Shown: positions 7,391 through 14,592 of the stretch, piece by piece
Position numbering within the stretch: the first letter of the stretch is position 1
How the letters are laid out: every line of letters starts with the position of its first letter
Source: Pararhizobium sp. YC-54
Lineage (GTDB): Bacteria; Pseudomonadota; Alphaproteobacteria; Rhizobiales; Rhizobiaceae
Assembly: GCF_025847205.1 (NCBI RefSeq)
Contig: NZ_JAOYTH010000029.1
Span: 1 to 22,370 of the forward strand
Direction of reading: 5' to 3'
Length of the DNA stretch: 22,370 nucleotides
Program-made: the position numbers and the translations under genes
The notes under the pieces: generated by a model
What the model was told of the DNA's origin: nothing
What the model saw: the letters and a program-made list of their open reading frames with translations, nothing else
Database searches by the model: none

Positions 7391-8493
7391 ACGATACCCC
7401 ATGCCCGAAACCTCCCCCTCCCCGTCATCTCGCGCAAGCCGAGCTCCGAAACGATCCGCCTCGCCGCCTGCGGCGTGACCTCGAGCGTTTTTGCCACCAT
7501 CCCGGCCGACACGAGCGGTTTCGCCATCACCAGCTCGACCAGTTCAGGCAGTTTTGAAGACGTCCGCCGCCCCTCCACCTTCCGCTCCATCATTTTTCGC
7601 GCCATTGCCAGCCGGTCATGCTCTTTCATGCCGATTTCGGCAGCTGCGAGCAGCCCGTGTGCGATAGCGAGCAACCGCGTTTCCCGATCGTGATGCCGGC
7701 GGCGATCGACGGCAATGGTTTTCAGGCCGAGATTAATGGCGGCCAGATGCGCGCCGGCGGTAACGCCGGCCTGGCGCAGAATCGACGCGGCCAGCAGCCG
7801 GCCAAGCCAGGGCGCGTGCTGAAGGACGGAAAGCTCGTTCCAGGCATCGAGGACGACGATGGCCTGGAGCATCGCCGGCAGATTTTCGGCCTGGTGCAAC
7901 ACTGCGCGCCATTCGTCCAGCCGCGCGTCTTCGTCCCAGTCGAGATCATAGACGAGCGGATCTTTTTCCGCCGCGCTGGCGCGGCCGGGCCGCGTTGCGT
8001 TCTCGATCGCAGCTTCGGAGCGGGCCAGCACTGCATCGATTGCGGCGTAGTCAACGCCGGGGAGATTTTCGATGTCGTCGACATCGTCCCCCTCCCCTTC
8101 CGGATCGTCCGCGACGGCGCGCCGGATGGCACCGACCGCCTGCACCTCTTCCGTGTCGGCCGACGTAATCTCTGCGGTTTTTCTGAGAGTGCGGACGCCG
8201 TCTGCCGACAATGCCCAGCCGGGAAGTTGGGCGGCGATTGTCAGCTCATGGGTGGGTGTGCGGATATCGCGGGTGGCGTCGTGCAGGACGAGGTCTTCGA
8301 GATGGACGAGTTCGCCGTCGATCCACAGCGAGGCGCAGGCGTCGGTGAAGTTCGAACGTTCGAGGAAGCCCGACCCTACCGGCGAACGGGCGATACGTTC
8401 GTCGAGACGCGCCAATTCGACACCGGCGCGAAAAGCTGGTTCCATCAGGGCTGTCATGCTGATTTTCGTGAGATCGTAAGCCATTGAAATCAT
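7387..8493 (-). CDS. DUF1612 / HTH domain protein (RHE_PE00001 family)
   Basis: A 368-residue protein of the RHE_PE00001 type, recurrent on rhizobial plasmids. The N-terminus reads [18 protein letters not shown] and [28 protein letters not shown] variable acidic middle contains [13 protein letters not shown]. The C-terminus carries an HTH-like segment ([25 protein letters not shown]) ending in GRFRAWGIV. The start may be ATG8493 or the in-frame ATG8484 (MAYDL), which fits the family better; neither has a strong SD. It diverges from the large recombinase gene across a 350-bp gap that contains a perfect 12-bp inverted repeat. Molecular function is unproven; the HTH suggests DNA binding, perhaps regulation of the neighbouring recombinase. 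A fragment of a second copy lies at 21732-21983. Confidence 0.8.
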   Translation of the reverse strand: MISMAYDLTKISMTALMEPAFRAGVELARLDERIARSPVGSGFLERSNFTDACASLWIDGELVHLEDLVLHDATRDIRTPTHELTIAAQLPGWALSADGVRTLRKTAEITSADTEEVQAVGAIRRAVADDPEGEGDDVDDIENLPGVDYAAIDAVLARSEAAIENATRPGRASAAEKDPLVYDLDWDEDARLDEWRAVLHQAENLPAMLQAIVVLDAWNELSVLQHAPWLGRLLAASILRQAGVTAGAHLAAINLGLKTIAVDRRRHHDRETRLLAIAHGLLAAAEIGMKEHDRLAMARKMMERKVEGRRTSSKLPELVELVMAKPLVSAGMVAKTLEVTPQAARRIVSELGLREMTGRGRFRAWGIV

Positions 8494-8844
8494 GGTAAAT
8501 GATTTGTTGAAGGAACTCTATCTTAAAGTTAAGGTTCCTCACATCGTATGATTGCCGGTTGGGGTTATAACCATCGATAACAAACGTTTATCGATGGTTG
8601 CGTCTTAGAATAATGGCGCAGTGTTCCCACTGTATTCATATTGCGTCCGTTTTTATACTAAAACTTAAGCGATTATGATCGCGGCATGAAAACATATACA
8701 CACAAACTGGCGAATTATACAAAACATGATTGCGGTACCTCTATGAACTGCGGCTCCGGCGCGATCCGATACATCCTTTTTTAAACGCCGGGTCCTATTC
8801 CCGCTCGCCCTCGGCACTGGTGCCGATAGCAATAGGGTAAGAGC
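8494..8844. other. Divergent intergenic region (DUF1612 protein / recombinase)
   Basis: A 351-bp AT-rich stretch, unlike the GC-rich flanking genes. Apart from the inverted repeat at 8569-8599 I see no gene in it. It should carry both divergent promoters, and TATACT-like AT-rich stretches occur near 8650-8700 without a confident -35 partner. Confidence 0.4.
8569..8599. repeat. Perfect 12-bp inverted repeat, 7-bp spacer (site 1)
   Basis: AACCATCGATAA (8569-8580) and TTATCGATGGTT (8588-8599) flank the spacer CAAACGT. The arms match those of the palindrome at 12046-12080 at 10 of 12 positions each, with the same 7-bp spacer. The arrangement (CGATAA, short spacer, TTATCG) resembles tyrosine-recombinase core sites such as dif. 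It could instead be an operator for a DNA-binding dimer. Confidence 0.6.
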
Positions 8845-11187
8845 ATGCCAAAACACGATCTTTCATCACATCATTTCCAGCGAAAAATCTCGGACTTTTG
8901 CGTGGTGCGGATCGCGCCGATCGTATCTAGCCGGGTGCTGGAGAACATCAGGCCGTACCTCATCAACCTCATCATCTACCGCAAGTCGCCACCTCTCATG
9001 AACGGTCGTATAGACTGGACGACGATCGCCCACGCCTGCGGTATCGAAGGCGAACTCACGGCGGATTTGAAGAAGCAGCTCCGGCTTGGGCTGGAGGCGA
9101 TCATCCGGTGGCTTGGCGCGCCGCCTGCGGCGGAAGACATTCGGCCAGCGAAGCGGAAGACTCGATCAAGCGACCACCACCAGCACATGCCATCCACCCG
9201 AAAGCCAGGGCGGATTGGCGTCGACGATATCCGTCCTCAATCTGCCTCAGTGACAAGAGGGTCTCAACCGAAACCAATCCAGCCGTATCCGGACCCATTG
9301 TTCGAAGCGAGCCAAGATCCAGCCGGTTTTCAGGATGCCCTCGCTTATCAGATGCGCAGGTTCGGCGAGAGCTACTGGCAGCTCTATCGCGCCGTCATTC
9401 ACCTGGGCGAGACATTCGATGACAAAACTCTGTTGTCCTGGATCCAGGGCGAGCGGGTTCCACGATCCGTTGCTAGCTTCGGGATACTGGCGCGGATCGA
9501 GCAGCGCTACCGATTGCCGCCGGGATATTTCAAAGCGAAGCTACCTCATCAAGCGCGCTCTCTTTACGGTCACGACCTTGGCGATATCAGCCCCGCCGAG
9601 CGGCGACGGATTGCGGTACATCTTCCGGACGATTTCGCCAGCCTGCCGTTTACCAAGCGTGAGGAAATCCTCGACTGGGTGCGTCGGGTCATTGTTTCGG
9701 GCGCGACTGACTATCGGCGCTACCAGGCTGCGGCGGTCAAACAGCGATATGCCATCCGTTTTCCAGGCGTCACCTATGGCGGTGGATCGCTATCACCTCG
9801 AGCCCACGCCCTGACGGTCAGCGCCAACCATAGCGTTGCGGAAACAATCGAAGATCCTGATCTCCTGTGCGGGGTTGTCGATGCACCGCTGCGGCTGGCC
9901 ATGGAGATGGCCGACTTGATCCGGTTCAAGACGTCGACGCTCACGGCGATCGGTTTTCAGCGCAATGGGGTCTGGGGCGAGGAAACCGCGTCGCAGAAAA
10001 TCGAGCATCTGGGCCTCATGTTCGGGGCGCTTGCCGCCTCGCCTGCCGGCGTCGTCAAGGGGCGTGGCGTCCCGCTTAGCCAACTGACCTTTGGCCTGCT
10101 GATTTTTCCGGGCATCTGGGACTGGTACCTGCAATGGCGCGAACAACGCCGCGGCTTTTACACCAAATGGGAAGAGGATATGTTGATGGTCGCGCAGGCC
10201 CTCACCCGTTCAGAGGTCGGCTGGATCCGACAGCATCCCGAACTGTTGAAGAACGTCAGGCCGATCAACGGCCTGATCGCCCCCGAGGAGATCGAATTTG
10301 CTGCGCGCGACTGGCATGGCGCCTGTGACGCGTTTCATCGGCATGCCGCCAATCGGTCCAAGGAGGTTCAGCGGGTGATGCGCGTGCATCGCGATCCGTT
10401 CGAGCCGATCATGTGCATTCTGGAGGCGGACAAGCCGCTCGCGGAATATCGTAAGATTACCGACGAGATCTTGAAGCGTATGCCGGACGAAGATCGCTAC
10501 CCGCGACCGGCCGCGGAGGCGGTTCGTTCCTTCCTGATGCTTCGCCTCGGTCTGCATCTGGGACTTCGGCAAAAGAACCTGCGCCAGCTTCGTCTCTGCC
10601 CGCGCGGCCATTTCCCGACGTCCGAGCGACGGTTGGAAGATATGAAATGCGGTGAACTGCGATGGAGTGAGCGGGAGAGCGGCTGGGAGGTGCTTATTCC
10701 GTCGGCAGCGTTCAAGAACTCGGGCTCGTCCTTCTTTGGACAGAAGCCGTTCCGGCTCATCCTGCCGGACCTGCTTGATCTCTATAAATATCTCGATGCC
10801 TATATCGATCGCCATCGCGGTGTCTTGCTTGGGTCGGCAAAGGATCCCGGCACGCTGTTCGTCAAGACGGTGAAGACGACCAGCCTGGATGCAGCTTACG
10901 ACTCCACGAAGTTTTACGAGGCCTGGCGAACGGTGATCCAGCGCTATGGGATCTACAACCCCTATACCGGCCGTGGCGCCATCAAGGGCCTGCTGCCGCA
11001 TGGCCCCCATAACCTCCGGGACATCCTGGCGACCCATATTCTGAAGCAGACTGGGTCTTATGAGCAGGCGAGCTATGCGATCCAGGACACGCCGGATGTC
11101 GTGCAGCAGCACTATGGTCGCTTTCTGCCGCAGGACAAGGCGGCCTTGGCTGCTAAGATATTGAACCAGGTCTGGGAAGCCGCGTAA
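8845..11187 (+). CDS. Large tyrosine recombinase/integrase-like protein
   Basis: A 780-residue protein, about twice the length of a standard phage-type integrase. The C-terminal ~220 residues carry tyrosine recombinase signatures: Arg575 in LRLGLHLGLRQKNLRQL, H722-N-L-R725 in GPHNLRDILATHIL, and the candidate nucleophile Tyr757 in VVQQHYGRF. The usual His/Trp about nine residues before the Tyr is not evident (AIQDTPDVVQQHY). The N-terminal ~500 residues hold a possible helical domain (IDWTTIAHACGIEGELTADLKKQL), a basic linker and a long region of unknown fold. ATG8845 follows GGGTAAGAG, a weak SD. Expected role: DNA strand exchange for integration, excision or resolution. Related palindromes at 8569-8599 and 12046-12080 flank it and the following TA pair. 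Recombinase fold is likely; activity is inferred. Confidence 0.75.
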   Translation: MPKHDLSSHHFQRKISDFCVVRIAPIVSSRVLENIRPYLINLIIYRKSPPLMNGRIDWTTIAHACGIEGELTADLKKQLRLGLEAIIRWLGAPPAAEDIRPAKRKTRSSDHHQHMPSTRKPGRIGVDDIRPQSASVTRGSQPKPIQPYPDPLFEASQDPAGFQDALAYQMRRFGESYWQLYRAVIHLGETFDDKTLLSWIQGERVPRSVASFGILARIEQRYRLPPGYFKAKLPHQARSLYGHDLGDISPAERRRIAVHLPDDFASLPFTKREEILDWVRRVIVSGATDYRRYQAAAVKQRYAIRFPGVTYGGGSLSPRAHALTVSANHSVAETIEDPDLLCGVVDAPLRLAMEMADLIRFKTSTLTAIGFQRNGVWGEETASQKIEHLGLMFGALAASPAGVVKGRGVPLSQLTFGLLIFPGIWDWYLQWREQRRGFYTKWEEDMLMVAQALTRSEVGWIRQHPELLKNVRPINGLIAPEEIEFAARDWHGACDAFHRHAANRSKEVQRVMRVHRDPFEPIMCILEADKPLAEYRKITDEILKRMPDEDRYPRPAAEAVRSFLMLRLGLHLGLRQKNLRQLRLCPRGHFPTSERRLEDMKCGELRWSERESGWEVLIPSAAFKNSGSSFFGQKPFRLILPDLLDLYKYLDAYIDRHRGVLLGSAKDPGTLFVKTVKTTSLDAAYDSTKFYEAWRTVIQRYGIYNPYTGRGAIKGLLPHGPHNLRDILATHILKQTGSYEQASYAIQDTPDVVQQHYGRFLPQDKAALAAKILNQVWEAA

Positions 11188-11202
11188 CGACCGGTATGAC
11201 TT

Positions 11203-11230
11203 GGAATGGAGTGGTGCGCCGCTCCATTCC
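11203..11230. terminator. Perfect 9-bp hairpin after the recombinase gene
   Basis: GGAATGGAG (11203-11211) pairs exactly with CTCCATTCC (11222-11230) around a 10-nt loop, 15 bp after the recombinase stop. No long T-run follows, so it may be a weak terminator or a transcript-stabilising stem. Confidence 0.45.
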
Positions 11231-11283
11231 CTTGGCGCGTCCTCATCCTCGTCTAGCCTTGTATCGGCGGCGATTCATGCTAT

Positions 11284-11303
11284 ATGTAGGTACATACCTA
11301 CAT
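11284..11303. promoter_or_regulatory. Palindromic operator of the phd-vapC pair
   Basis: ATGTAGGTA (11284-11292) and TACCTACAT (11295-11303) form a perfect 9-bp inverted repeat with a 2-bp centre, 14 bp before the antitoxin ATG. Phd/YefM antitoxins typically bind such palindromes overlapping their own promoter. A TATAT element lies at the left edge of the palindrome (11281-11285) and may serve as -10. Confidence 0.6.
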
Positions 11304-11317
11304 CGGAGTGCCGTGCC

Positions 11318-11566
11318 ATGTCCACCCTCACAAGCCGCGAACTCAATCACGACGTCAGCAGCGCCAAAAAAGCGGCGCAAAATGGACCGGTGATCATCAC
11401 GGACCGGGGCAAGCCGTCGCACGTACTGATGACCTATGACGACTTCAACCGTCTCTCCGGCAAGCGCCGCAGCCTGATCGAAACTCTGTCCATGCCCGGG
11501 CTTTCCGAAATTGATTTCTCGCCCGAGCGTGTCGAGATTGTTTTGCGCGCGGTGGATCTGTCTTGA
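11318..11566 (+). CDS. Phd/YefM-family antitoxin
   Basis: An 82-residue protein. The N-terminal part (MSTLTSRELNHDVSSAKKAA, GPVIITDRGKPSHVLMTYDDFNRL) is the Phd/YefM DNA-binding fold. The C-terminal ~30 residues (LSMPGLSEIDFSPERVEI) should wrap the toxin. ATG11318 was chosen because it sits just after the operator and matches the usual antitoxin N-terminus; a longer frame opens at 11201 but would include the operator. The stop overlaps the toxin start (TTGA). Role: neutralises the PIN toxin and, with it, represses the pair. On a plasmid this is expected to act as a post-segregational stability module. Confidence 0.88.
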   Translation: MSTLTSRELNHDVSSAKKAAQNGPVIITDRGKPSHVLMTYDDFNRLSGKRRSLIETLSMPGLSEIDFSPERVEIVLRAVDLS

Positions 11567-11985
11567 CCTACCTACTCGATACCAATGTCGTCTCCGAACT
11601 ACGCAAGATCGGTGACGGCAAGGCCGATGCCAATGTCGTCGCCTGGGTCGGGCGGGAAGATTCGACAGCCTTCTTCATTTCGGCGATCACCATTCTTGAA
11701 TTGGAGCGGGGTATTCTTGGCGTGCAGCGCCGCGATGCCCGGCAAGGCGCCCGGTTGCGGACCTGGCTCGACAGCCATGTCCGGCCTGAATTTGCCAGCC
11801 GGATCATTGCCATCGACGATGCCATCGCGACGCGCTGCGCCCATCTGCACATCCCCGACCGGCGCAATGAAGTCGATGCTTTGATTGCGGCGACGGCGCT
11901 CGTTCATGGACTGACGGTGGTCACACGCAACGTAAAGGACTTCGAGGGCACAGGCGCAATCATCGTTGATCCCTGGGTGGGCTGA
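11563..11985 (+). CDS. vapC: PIN-domain ribonuclease toxin (VapC/FitB family)
   Basis: A 140-residue PIN protein. YLLDTNVVSEL carries the first catalytic Asp, ITILELERGI the Glu, and RRNEVDALIAATALVHGLTVVTRN the third acidic residue. The length is normal for VapC/FitB. The start is TTG11563, overlapping the antitoxin stop by 4 bp, so the pair is translationally coupled. Known role of the family: endoribonuclease that cuts tRNA or rRNA when freed from its antitoxin. Nothing looks truncated. Two perfect hairpins follow at 11993-12030 and 12046-12080. Confidence 0.88.
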   Translation: MTYLLDTNVVSELRKIGDGKADANVVAWVGREDSTAFFISAITILELERGILGVQRRDARQGARLRTWLDSHVRPEFASRIIAIDDAIATRCAHLHIPDRRNEVDALIAATALVHGLTVVTRNVKDFEGTGAIIVDPWVG

Positions 11986-11992
11986 TTTGCTG

Positions 11993-12030
11993 GGTGCGGT
12001 TTAGAGATGTTTGAACGACTAAACCGCACC
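11993..12030. terminator. Perfect 12-bp hairpin downstream of vapC
   Basis: GGTGCGGTTTAG (11993-12004) pairs with CTAAACCGCACC (12019-12030) around a 14-nt loop, 7 bp after the toxin stop. It is a strong stem without a T-tract, probably a terminator of the TA operon. Confidence 0.5.
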
Positions 12031-12045
12031 GCTTGTCGCCACCAT

Positions 12046-12080
12046 ATAACGACCGATAATGTTGGCTTATCGGTCGTTAT
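12046..12080. repeat. Perfect 14-bp inverted repeat, 7-bp spacer (site 2)
   Basis: ATAACGACCGATAA (12046-12059) and TTATCGGTCGTTAT (12067-12080) flank the spacer TGTTGGC. Inner arm sequence and spacer length match site 1 at 8569-8599 (10 of 12 arm positions). Together the two sites bracket the recombinase and TA pair. It could also act as a terminator hairpin, since it lies downstream of vapC. Confidence 0.6.
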
Positions 12081-12509
12081 GGTTCAGCGAGGCGGGAATG
12101 GCTGTATCATCGCGCAGAAGTCTAAAAATAGCGTTTCCGACACGCTGCGCCGTCTCTCAGAGGGGCTGGTTGTTGTTGGCCTTTACCGCCTCCCCTCTTC
12201 CTGCCCCAGCAGCTCGAACGAAGCCGTCGGGGCCTGATCGCCTGAACGATCATGAGGTGGCCAAGCTGGTCAAGCACCGGCGGCCGGTGTGCTCGGCGAC
12301 TTCAGTAAAGGAGGAACGGGCATAGAGTGTTCTCGGACTATTCCCTGGGGGCGGGTCGAACAGTGCTGTGTGCAGAAACAGCTCGGTCATGCCTTCGCCG
12401 AAAGTGACCCGCAAAATAACAGCGACAGCGCGACAGGTTCAGGATCGAACTGACGAAACAGCAGATTTATAAGCTGAACCCTCTATCGCGATCCTTGCTC
12501 GTCGAATAT
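12081..12509. other. Gene-poor stretch between vapC and fic
   Basis: About 430 bp. Short frames are open here (for example around 12059-12325), but none gives a product I recognise and none is conserved-looking. I see no clear gene, so this may be decayed sequence or a leader region. Confidence 0.35.
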
Positions 12510-12610
12510 ATGTCGATAAAGATCAATTTCATCGACATGTTCTCGTGACATGTCGTCGCCATCGACATATCAGGTTGACGTGTCGAAAAATCTGCGGAAC
12601 GCCGACATGT
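12510..12610. promoter_or_regulatory. Cluster of TGTCGA/TCGACA half-sites upstream of fic
   Basis: Inverted half-sites crowd this stretch: ATGTCGAT (12510-12517) with ATCGACAT (12531-12538); CGACATGT (12533-12540) with ACATGTCG (12548-12555), spacer 7; and CGACA (12563-12567) with TGTCG (12581-12585). A further CCGACATGTC straddles ATG12607. This looks like a multi-site operator controlling the Fic gene. The repressor is unknown. Confidence 0.5.
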
Positions 12611-13692
12611 CATTCGATCCAAAACGGCCTTACAACGACCTCCCTCCCCTCCCCCCAGGCGCCGAAATTGAATCAAAACTCATTCTGCGGGCTTGCATCG
12701 GCGCCCGTGCCGCTATCGCCGAACTGAAGATTGCCGGCCAATTGATCCCGAACCAGGCCGTCCTGATCAATTCCATCCCGCTTCTTGAAGCGCAAGCCAG
12801 TTCCGAAATAGAGAACATCGTTACAACGACCGACCGTTTGTTTCGCTTCGCCAATGAAGAAGGCAACCAGGCCGATCCGGCCACGAAGGAAGCTCTGCGG
12901 TATCGTACAGCTCTGAACCGGGGGTTCCATGCGCTGGCAGAGCGGCCCCTTTCGACCGCAACGGCAATCGAGGTCTGCCGGACGATCAAGGGCGTCGATC
13001 TCGATATCCGAGCAACACCCGGCACGGCCCTGATGAACGAAGCGACGGGCGCGGTGATTTATACGCCCCCCGAAGGTCAGGAGCTACTGCGCAACAAGCT
13101 TTTTAACTGGGAGCGTTTCATCCACGAGGCCGAGGAAGTCGATCCCCTTATCCGGCTCGCCGTCATGCACTATCAGTTTGAGGCCATTCATCCATTCATT
13201 GATGGCAATGGCCGTACCGGGCGCGTGTTGAATCTGCTGTATCTCGTCGACAAGGAACTGCTGGAAATCCCTGTCCTCTATCTCAGCCGCCACATCATCC
13301 GAAACAAGCGAACCTACTATGACCTTCTACTCGCAGTGACCGCTGAAGCAGCCTGGGAGCCATGGATACTTTTTATGCTTGAAGCTGTCCGGGCGACTGC
13401 CGAATGGTCGACCGCAAAAATTCGCGCCATCCGTGACCTTCTTGATCAGACGGCAGAACGTCTGCGGCGGGAAGCCCCCCGGATCTACACGCGCGAACTG
13501 GCCGAGGTCATCTTCGTCAATCCGTATTGCCGCATCGGTGATCTCGTCTCAACCGGTATCGCCCAACGGCAGGCAGCTTCCACGTATCTGAAGACACTTG
13601 TAGGTCTTGGACTGCTTGAAGAGGTGAAGTCCGGGCGTGAGAATCTCTACATTAATCCCGCACTACTAACTCTGCTCTCAGACAAGAATTAG
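12607..13692 (+). CDS. fic: Fic-family protein adenylyltransferase, class II (inhibitory motif N-terminal in the same chain)
   Basis: A 361-residue Fic protein. The active-site motif HPFIDGNGRTGR begins at H195. An N-terminal inhibitory helix carries S65-S-E-I-E69-N70, matching [S/T]xxxE[G/N], so the enzyme should be self-inhibited (class II). LPPLPPGAEIESK and the SSEIENIVTTTD context are typical, and a winged-helix-like C-terminus follows the Fic core. ATG12607 (MSFDPKRPYNDLPPLPP) fits relatives best. The in-frame ATG12550 would place coding sequence over the operator-like repeats. Family function: transfer of AMP from ATP to a Ser/Thr/Tyr hydroxyl of a target protein. A weak stem (GAAC/GTTC, 13697-13716) with a T-run follows and may terminate it. 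Confidence 0.88.
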   Translation: MSFDPKRPYNDLPPLPPGAEIESKLILRACIGARAAIAELKIAGQLIPNQAVLINSIPLLEAQASSEIENIVTTTDRLFRFANEEGNQADPATKEALRYRTALNRGFHALAERPLSTATAIEVCRTIKGVDLDIRATPGTALMNEATGAVIYTPPEGQELLRNKLFNWERFIHEAEEVDPLIRLAVMHYQFEAIHPFIDGNGRTGRVLNLLYLVDKELLEIPVLYLSRHIIRNKRTYYDLLLAVTAEAAWEPWILFMLEAVRATAEWSTAKIRAIRDLLDQTAERLRREAPRIYTRELAEVIFVNPYCRIGDLVSTGIAQRQAASTYLKTLVGLGLLEEVKSGRENLYINPALLTLLSDKN

Positions 13693-13761
13693 CATGGAAC
13701 GGAGTCACTACGGTTCTGTTTTTGTTATCATCGCGTCGTTCCGACATAGATGCGTTGGTGC

Positions 13762-14090
13762 TCACTTCAGCTGCCGATAGGTAGAGGGTGTGACGCCTGT
13801 GCCCAACTTAAACGCCCGTGTCATGTGGCTCTGGCTGCTGAAGCTGCAGGCGAAGTGATTTGCGCAATTGGCTCCTTGCCGCGCAACATCGATTTGGCGC
13901 GCTCGACACGCCGGTGGGCCACCCAACCATGCGGGGACACGCCATAGCTTGCCCGGAACATGCGCTGAAAATGAAACGCGTTGAGCTGCGCGATCGCCGC
14001 CTGCTCCTGCAGGCGGATTGTCCCATCGAGATAGGCCTCGATATACTCCAGACTCCGGCGCCGCACATAGGATAGGATGTCGGCGCTTGC
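13762..14090 (-). pseudogene. AraC-family regulator C-terminal fragment, frameshifted (copy 1)
   Basis: The minus strand reads VRRRSLEYIEAYLDGTIRLQ, AIAQLNAFHFQRMFRASYGV, RRVERAKSMLRGKEPIAQI and, after a one-base shift, FSSQSHMTRAFKLGTGVTPS. This is the double-HTH DNA-binding tail of an AraC/XylS regulator. The frameshift lies near 13855, where copy 2 keeps the frame. The N-terminal sensing domain is absent. A closely similar copy in the same orientation lies at 15834-16141. Confidence 0.8.
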
Positions 14091-14229
14091 TCCTGCGGAA
14101 CGTCAACATCGACCAAGTCTGCTAAAAGTTCTTGCGAGCCATTTACCTGCTCCCATTTTTGCATAGATCGTTGTTTTTATGCGAGAAAAGCACGTTTTCG
14201 TCAGCTGATATCTCATCGCCCCCAAGATG

Positions 14230-14490
14230 CGTGGATCAGCGATGCTGATTTCGCTATTTACAGAATCCATGGAATCGATCGCGCGCTCATATGTCGAACG
14301 TGTAATCGCGGACTTCTCCACTTCGTAAAGTGATTACTTGGTGATCCCCGCATCGGAGATCGCGGTCGATTTCAACATCTGGTTCTTCAACATGAACTCA
14401 TGGAACATGGTGTTCATGAAACCCACCATCTGTGCCTGAGGCACATTAGTTGGCTCGTATCGCGTGATAGAAGCATTCTTAATCGCTGTG
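14230..14490 (-). pseudogene. repA: repA remnant of a second repABC replicon (internal stop)
   Basis: The minus strand reads ITRYEPTNVPQAQMVGFMNTM, then KSTAISDAGITK, a TAA stop at 14334-14336, and then SLYEVEKSAITRSTYERA and DSVNSEI. The same landmarks occur in the intact RepA of this window (ITRYEPMDIPQQQMVGFM, KSTAISDAGLTKQSLYEVERS, YDRAREALDLVNAEV). The stop replaces the Gln codon of TKQSLYE (CAA to TAA). Only the C-terminal third of RepA survives. It is too diverged to be a recent copy of the resident repA. Confidence 0.8.
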
Positions 14491-14592
14491 AATTGGTCAT
14501 TCGCAATGAGCAGTAGTTTCGAAGAGGCGCAAAGTCTTAAGGATTAAGCGCGAAAGTGCAGCATGTGGCAAAATGCAATGCATTGAGGCAAA

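Noticed and set aside
7618..8487. 289-residue open frame on the plus strand
   Set aside because: Antisense to the DUF1612 protein, which matches its family over its length; composition is typical of a shadow frame.
10210..11112. 300-residue open frame on the minus strand
   Set aside because: Antisense to the recombinase catalytic domain, whose motifs are clear. The translation has no recognisable domain and is explained by GC-rich codon bias.
12007..12325. Two short plus-strand frames after vapC
   Set aside because: They run through two perfect hairpins and show no family resemblance.
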